A DNA stretch of 9,272 nucleotides, from NCBI GenBank assembly GCA_019689695.1, contig JADGHA010000142.1, forward strand, positions 1 through 9,272. The letters are read 5' to 3'. The first letter of the stretch is position 1. Every line of letters begins with the position of its first letter. The stretch comes from Micromonosporaceae bacterium (GTDB lineage: Bacteria > Actinomycetota > Actinomycetes > Mycobacteriales > Micromonosporaceae). Positions 6,777 to 9,272 of the stretch are shown here, one piece after another. The position numbers were made by a program, and so were the translations under genes. The notes below the pieces were generated by a model. The model saw nothing but the letters and a program-made list of their open reading frames with translations. It ran no database searches and had not been told where the DNA came from.

Positions 6777-8300
6777 ATGGCAGACCCCCTCGCGCTCAGC
6801 CCGAGCTCGGCGTCGCTGGCCAGGGACCGGTTGGGCGTTCCGTCCGTGGTGTTCTTCATCCTCAGCGCCGTGGCGCCGCTGACGGTCATCGGCGGCGTGG
6901 TCACCACGGCCTACGCGGTGACCGGCCTGACCGACATCCCGGCCGCGTTCATCGCCGTCGCGCTCATCCTCGCCATCTTCAGCGCGGGGTATGTGGCGAT
7001 GGCCCGGCGCATCGTCAACGCCGGCGCCTTCTACTCGTTCATCTCGCGCGGCATCGGCCGGCCCGTCGGGGTGGCCGCCGCCATGGTCGCCGTGCTGGCG
7101 TACAACGGCCTGCAGTTCGGCCTCTACGGCGCGTTCGGGCCGCAGGCGGCGGCGTACTTCGGCGACAAGTTCGGCTGGGACCTGTCCTGGTGGGTCTACG
7201 CCCTGGCGGCCTGGGCGGTGACCGCCGTCCTCGGCGTGCTCGCCGTCGACCTCAACGGCCGGGTGCTGGCCGTCCTGCTCACCGCGGAGCTGGTCATCAT
7301 CGTGGTCCTCACCATCAGCGGGCTGGCCGACCCGGCCGGTGGCGTCAGCTTCGCCACCCTGTCCCCGGAGGACCTGTTCACCTCTGGGGTCGGCGCCGCC
7401 CTGGTGATCGGGATCCTCGGGTTCGTCGGCTTCGAGCAGTCCGCGGTCTTCTCCGAGGAGGCCAAGGACGCCCGCCGCACCGTGCCCACCGCCACCTACC
7501 TGTCCCTGGCCGTCATCGGCGTGGTCTACGCCGCGGCGAGCTGGGCGATGGCGGTGCACTACGGCGACGACCAGGTGGTCGCCACCGCCCAGGAGCAGGG
7601 CCCGGGCACGCTGTTCGGGATGGGCGGGCAGACCTCCGGCGAGATCGCCCAGGTGCTCTTCCTCACCAGCCTCTTCGCCGCCATGATCAGCTTCCACAAC
7701 GCGGTCGCCCGGTACATGTTCGCGCTCGGCCGGGAGCGGGTGCTACCGGGCGGGATGGGCCGCACCTACGCGCGCACCGGCTCGCCGATCGTCGCCTCGG
7801 TGGTGCAGAGCGTGTTCGGCCTCGCGGTCATCATCCTGTACGCGGTCGCCGGCTGGGACCCGTTCGTCAGGCTGTTCTTCTGGATCGGCACCACCGGCGG
7901 GTTCGGCGTCCTTCTCCTGCTCGCGGCCACCAGCGCCAGCGTGGTCGGGTTCTTCGCCCGCGATGCGCAAGGGGAGAACGTCTGGCGCCGCCTGATCGCC
8001 CCGGCCATCGCGTTCGTGGCTCTGGTGGCGATCGCCTCCAAGGCGGTGGACGACTACGCCACCCTGCTCGGCGTCGCCCCGGGCTCGACCGAGAGCTGGC
8101 TGCTGCCCACCATGTACGGGGTCGCGGCGGTGATCGGGCTCTGCTGGGCCCTGGTGCTGCGTGCCACCCGGCCGCAGGTGTACGCGGCGATCGGTCTCGG
8201 CGCGAACGCCGCGACCGGCCACACCACGCCGCTGCTGCCTCCTGACCAGACCGGCGGCGCGGCGGAGGCGGGTGTCGACCGCCAGCAGCCAGTGGGTTAG
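6777..8300 (+). CDS. APC-superfamily amino acid/polyamine permease
   Basis: This 507-residue integral membrane transporter probably imports an amino acid or amine by proton symport or exchange; the substrate cannot be read from the sequence. Roughly 12 hydrophobic segments are visible, for example near residues 23-46, 54-76, 98-120, 139-158, 163-182, 206-220, 240-260, 290-315, 337-358, 365-392, 405-422 and 441-461. APC hallmarks are the unwound first helix region FFILSAVAPLTVIGG (26-40), GAFYSFISRGIGRPVG (83-98), the signature GFEQSAVFSEEAKDARRTVP (218-237), and ALGRERVLP (316-324). A hydrophilic tail after about residue 464 (Thr/Pro/Gly-rich, ending DRQQPVG) is likely cytoplasmic. The gene follows the GPP34 gene closely and is followed by strong hairpins. 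Confidence 0.92.
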   Translation: MADPLALSPSSASLARDRLGVPSVVFFILSAVAPLTVIGGVVTTAYAVTGLTDIPAAFIAVALILAIFSAGYVAMARRIVNAGAFYSFISRGIGRPVGVAAAMVAVLAYNGLQFGLYGAFGPQAAAYFGDKFGWDLSWWVYALAAWAVTAVLGVLAVDLNGRVLAVLLTAELVIIVVLTISGLADPAGGVSFATLSPEDLFTSGVGAALVIGILGFVGFEQSAVFSEEAKDARRTVPTATYLSLAVIGVVYAAASWAMAVHYGDDQVVATAQEQGPGTLFGMGGQTSGEIAQVLFLTSLFAAMISFHNAVARYMFALGRERVLPGGMGRTYARTGSPIVASVVQSVFGLAVIILYAVAGWDPFVRLFFWIGTTGGFGVLLLLAATSASVVGFFARDAQGENVWRRLIAPAIAFVALVAIASKAVDDYATLLGVAPGSTESWLLPTMYGVAAVIGLCWALVLRATRPQVYAAIGLGANAATGHTTPLLPPDQTGGAAEAGVDRQQPVG

Positions 8301-8330
8301 CCAGCCGCCAACCGTCCACACCCGGGTATT

Positions 8331-8414
8331 CACGGCAGGGGCGCGGGTGGCCCCACACCACCGCCCGGGCATCGGGCATCGCCAGCCTCGATGTCCGGGC
8401 GGTTGCCTGCCGTG
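8331..8414 (+). terminator. Nested long hairpin downstream of the APC permease (probable terminator)
   Basis: The inner stem pairs 8360-8374 (ACCGCCCGGGCATCG) with 8389-8403: 15 bp with one G-U pair and a 14-base loop. An outer stem of 9 bp pairs CACGGCAGG (8331-8339) with CCTGCCGTG (8406-8414). The left connector 8340-8359 may form a small GGTG/CACC hairpin. The structure begins 30 bases after the permease stop. No U-run follows, as is common for actinobacterial terminators. A structured RNA is an alternative reading. Confidence 0.55.
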
Positions 8415-8423
8415 CGGCCCGCG

Positions 8424-8503
8424 CCGGCCGCTCAGCGCCCGCGGTGGCAGCGGCCGGGCCGGAACGCGTCTGCCGCCGGTGCCAGGCCCCCGGCCCCGCT
8501 GCC
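8424..8503 (+). repeat. Two mutually exclusive GC-rich stem-loops
   Basis: CCGGCCGCT (8424-8432) can pair with AGCGGCCGG (8449-8457), forming 9 bp around a 16-base loop. Alternatively GGCAGCGG (8446-8453) pairs with CCGCTGCC (8496-8503), continued by GGCCGG (8457-8462) with CCGGCC (8490-8495), giving 14 bp with a 3-base bulge. The two folds compete for 8446-8457. Chance pairing is easy at this GC content, so the functional meaning is uncertain. Confidence 0.35.
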
Positions 8504-8545
8504 GGGTCGGAATTGTAAGGGATCCTATCGGTAGTACGAGTTACC

Positions 8546-8588
8546 GGATGGGCGCGTCCGGCGCGGGTGCCCGTTGCGCGTCCCATCC
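8546..8588 (+). repeat. Stem-loop in the lsr2 upstream region
   Basis: GGATGGGCGCG (8546-8556) pairs with CGCG-T-CCCATCC (8577-8588), forming 11 bp with one bulged T and a 20-base loop that contains a small CGGG/CCCG hairpin. It lies about 120-165 bp before the lsr2 start codon. It could be part of a leader RNA or a protein-binding inverted repeat. Confidence 0.4.
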
Positions 8589-8592
8589 AGCG

Positions 8593-8627
8593 CGGTAATT
8601 CCGTCGGACGAATACGCCGAATTGCCG
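8593..8627 (+). repeat. AT-containing inverted repeat upstream of lsr2
   Basis: CGGTAATTC (8593-8601) pairs with GAATTGCCG (8619-8627), forming 9 bp with one G-U wobble and a 17-base spacer. Both arms contain the AATT core typical of short AT-rich DNA sites in an otherwise GC-rich region. A role as an operator, possibly for autoregulation by Lsr2, is inference. Confidence 0.35.
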
Positions 8628-8709
8628 GCAGCGGTGGTTGCGGCTGGCGGCCGTTTCGGGCCACACTGACGAGCGATCCATTCGTACCATTTTCCGGCCG
8701 GGGGAGACG

Positions 8710-9054
8710 ATGGCTAAACAGGTGATCACGAGTCTCATTGACGACCTCGATGGGAAGCCGGCGACCCAGACAATCGAATTCGGGCTCGACGGCGTCAACT
8801 ACACCATCGACCTGTCCGACCGTAACGCCGACAAGCTGCGCGCCGCGCTGCACCCCTACATCGACGCCGGCACCCGGGTCGGCCGGGTCACCACCGGGCG
8901 CCGGGCTCCTTCGCGCACGGCAGCGTCGACGCGGACCAGCCGCGACCAGACCGCGGCGATCCGCGAGTGGGCGGCCAAGGCGGGGTACGAGATTTCCAAC
9001 CGGGGGCGCATTCCGGCCCGGATCGTCGCGGCGTACGAGGAAGCGCACCGCTAA
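8710..9054 (+). CDS. lsr2: Lsr2 family nucleoid-associated DNA-bridging protein
   Basis: Lsr2 is the actinobacterial counterpart of H-NS. It oligomerises on AT-rich DNA, bridges it and silences horizontally acquired genes. The 114-residue product is close to the usual 110-112. The N-terminal oligomerisation domain starts MAKQVITSLIDDLDG and continues through TIEFGLDGVNYTIDLSD (about 21-37). A Thr/Arg/Ser linker (about 58-78) leads to the C-terminal DNA-binding domain, with IREWAAKAGYEISNRGRIP and the minor-groove RGR at 98-100, ending in IVAAYEEAHR. The ATG is preceded by GGGGGAG. The gene is monocistronic here, with its own long upstream region and a downstream hairpin. The usual mycobacterial neighbours lysS and clpC are not present in the window, so this may be a second copy (LsrL-like) rather than the main Lsr2. 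Confidence 0.95.
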   Translation: MAKQVITSLIDDLDGKPATQTIEFGLDGVNYTIDLSDRNADKLRAALHPYIDAGTRVGRVTTGRRAPSRTAASTRTSRDQTAAIREWAAKAGYEISNRGRIPARIVAAYEEAHR

Positions 9055-9134
9055 TTGCGCCGCCGCATTACCCGCATGCCGGGGCGCGGCGCTATCCGCG
9101 GCGCGGAGACTTTCCGGTCCCGCGGCTGACGCAA

Positions 9135-9175
9135 ACCGCGCGCCACAGCGGCCGCGGGCCGCGGTGGCGCGCGGT
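9135..9175 (+). terminator. 19-bp-stem hairpin downstream of lsr2 (probable terminator)
   Basis: A near-perfect inverted repeat pairs 9135-9153 with 9157-9175: 18 Watson-Crick pairs and a single A-G mismatch (9147/9163), closing on a three-base GCG loop. The outer arm begins ACCGCGCGCCAC and ends GTGGCGCGCGGT. It lies 80 bp after the lsr2 stop, with no following U-run. It should act as a terminator for lsr2 and possibly also for a convergent gene beyond the window. The remaining sequence to 9272 shows no gene that I can support. Confidence 0.65.
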
Positions 9176-9272
9176 GCGCAGCATGTAGTTCCGCGCGTGC
9201 GGGCTTTCCCGGCACGCTGACCGGCGGCGCCGCCCGGTCGCAATTTAGCCTACGGGGCCCGTGTCCCACCCC

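Larger units (their letters stand above)
8301..8709. other. 409-bp non-coding gap with serial stem-loops between the permease and lsr2
   Basis: No convincing gene is seen on either strand; the ORFs crossing it are compositional shadows. The left half (8301-8503) is extremely GC-rich and contains long inverted repeats: 8331-8414, 8424-8457, and 8446-8503. The last two share bases and cannot form together. The right half (8504-8709) has AT-containing patches (GGAATTGTAAGG at 8509-8520, GGTAATTCC at 8594-8602, CCATTTTCC at 8687-8695) and two further stem-loops. The left part probably ends the permease transcript, and the right part should hold the lsr2 promoter and leader. I could not place a convincing -35/-10 pair. 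Confidence 0.6.

Noticed and set aside
6525..7697. A 390-codon minus-strand frame opposite the permease
   Set aside because: It is a Gly/Asp/His/Arg-rich shadow of the permease, without domain features.
8541..8798. An 85-codon minus-strand ORF overlapping the lsr2 start
   Set aside because: It has no recognisable features, and half of it is antisense to the conserved Lsr2 N-terminus.
7867..9243. A 458-codon minus-strand frame spanning the permease end, the gap and lsr2
   Set aside because: It crosses structured non-coding DNA and lies antisense to two clear genes; the composition is Arg/Pro/Ala-rich noise.
1..9272. A tRNA-Sec (selC) gene, a CRISPR array or an insertion sequence
   Set aside because: I looked for these by eye because of the selD context. 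No cloverleaf with a TTC-AA T-arm, no regularly spaced repeats and no transposase or terminal repeats were seen.

Overview
The window is very GC-rich DNA (mostly above 70 %) with GTG starts, Lsr2, a GPP34-family protein and an actinobacterial-type formate dehydrogenase. It comes from a high-GC Actinomycetota. Micromonosporaceae is a plausible guess, but the sequence does not prove it. The left edge is a contig end: bases 3-21 match the Tn5/Nextera mosaic end at 17 of 19 positions, so the first bases are library adapter and not genome.

Layout. (1) 23-682 (+): the C-terminal two thirds of SelD, selenophosphate synthetase, cut by the contig end. (2) 584-5852 (-): a tightly packed operon, read right to left. 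It holds a small unknown ORF, fdhA (formate dehydrogenase catalytic subunit), fdhB (four-cluster ferredoxin-like subunit) and an NrfD-type membrane subunit. fdhA contains an in-frame UGA at codon 190, followed by a bacterial SECIS hairpin with a GGUCU loop at the same distance as in E. coli fdhF. It therefore encodes one 1065-residue selenoprotein, not two ORFs. The last gene runs 99 bp into selD in antisense. (3) 5886-6122: a divergent intergenic region with an AT-rich core. (4) 6123-8300 (+): a GPP34 (GOLPH3-like) protein and an APC-superfamily permease, probably co-transcribed. (5) 8301-8709: a 409-bp non-coding gap rich in stem-loops. (6) 8710-9054 (+): Lsr2, a nucleoid-associated xenogeneic silencer, followed by a 19-bp-stem hairpin.

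How the parts fit. SelD makes selenophosphate, the selenium donor for Sec-tRNA synthesis. Its convergent neighbour FdhA is a Sec enzyme that oxidises formate. Electrons should pass from the Mo/W-pterin site through the FdhA cluster and the FdhB clusters to the NrfD-like subunit and the quinone pool. FdhA has no Tat signal, so the catalytic head should face the cytoplasm, unlike E. coli FDH-N and FDH-O. selA, selB and the tRNA-Sec gene are not in the window. The GPP34/APC pair and lsr2 have no visible link to formate metabolism. I see no CRISPR array, tRNA, rRNA or insertion sequence.
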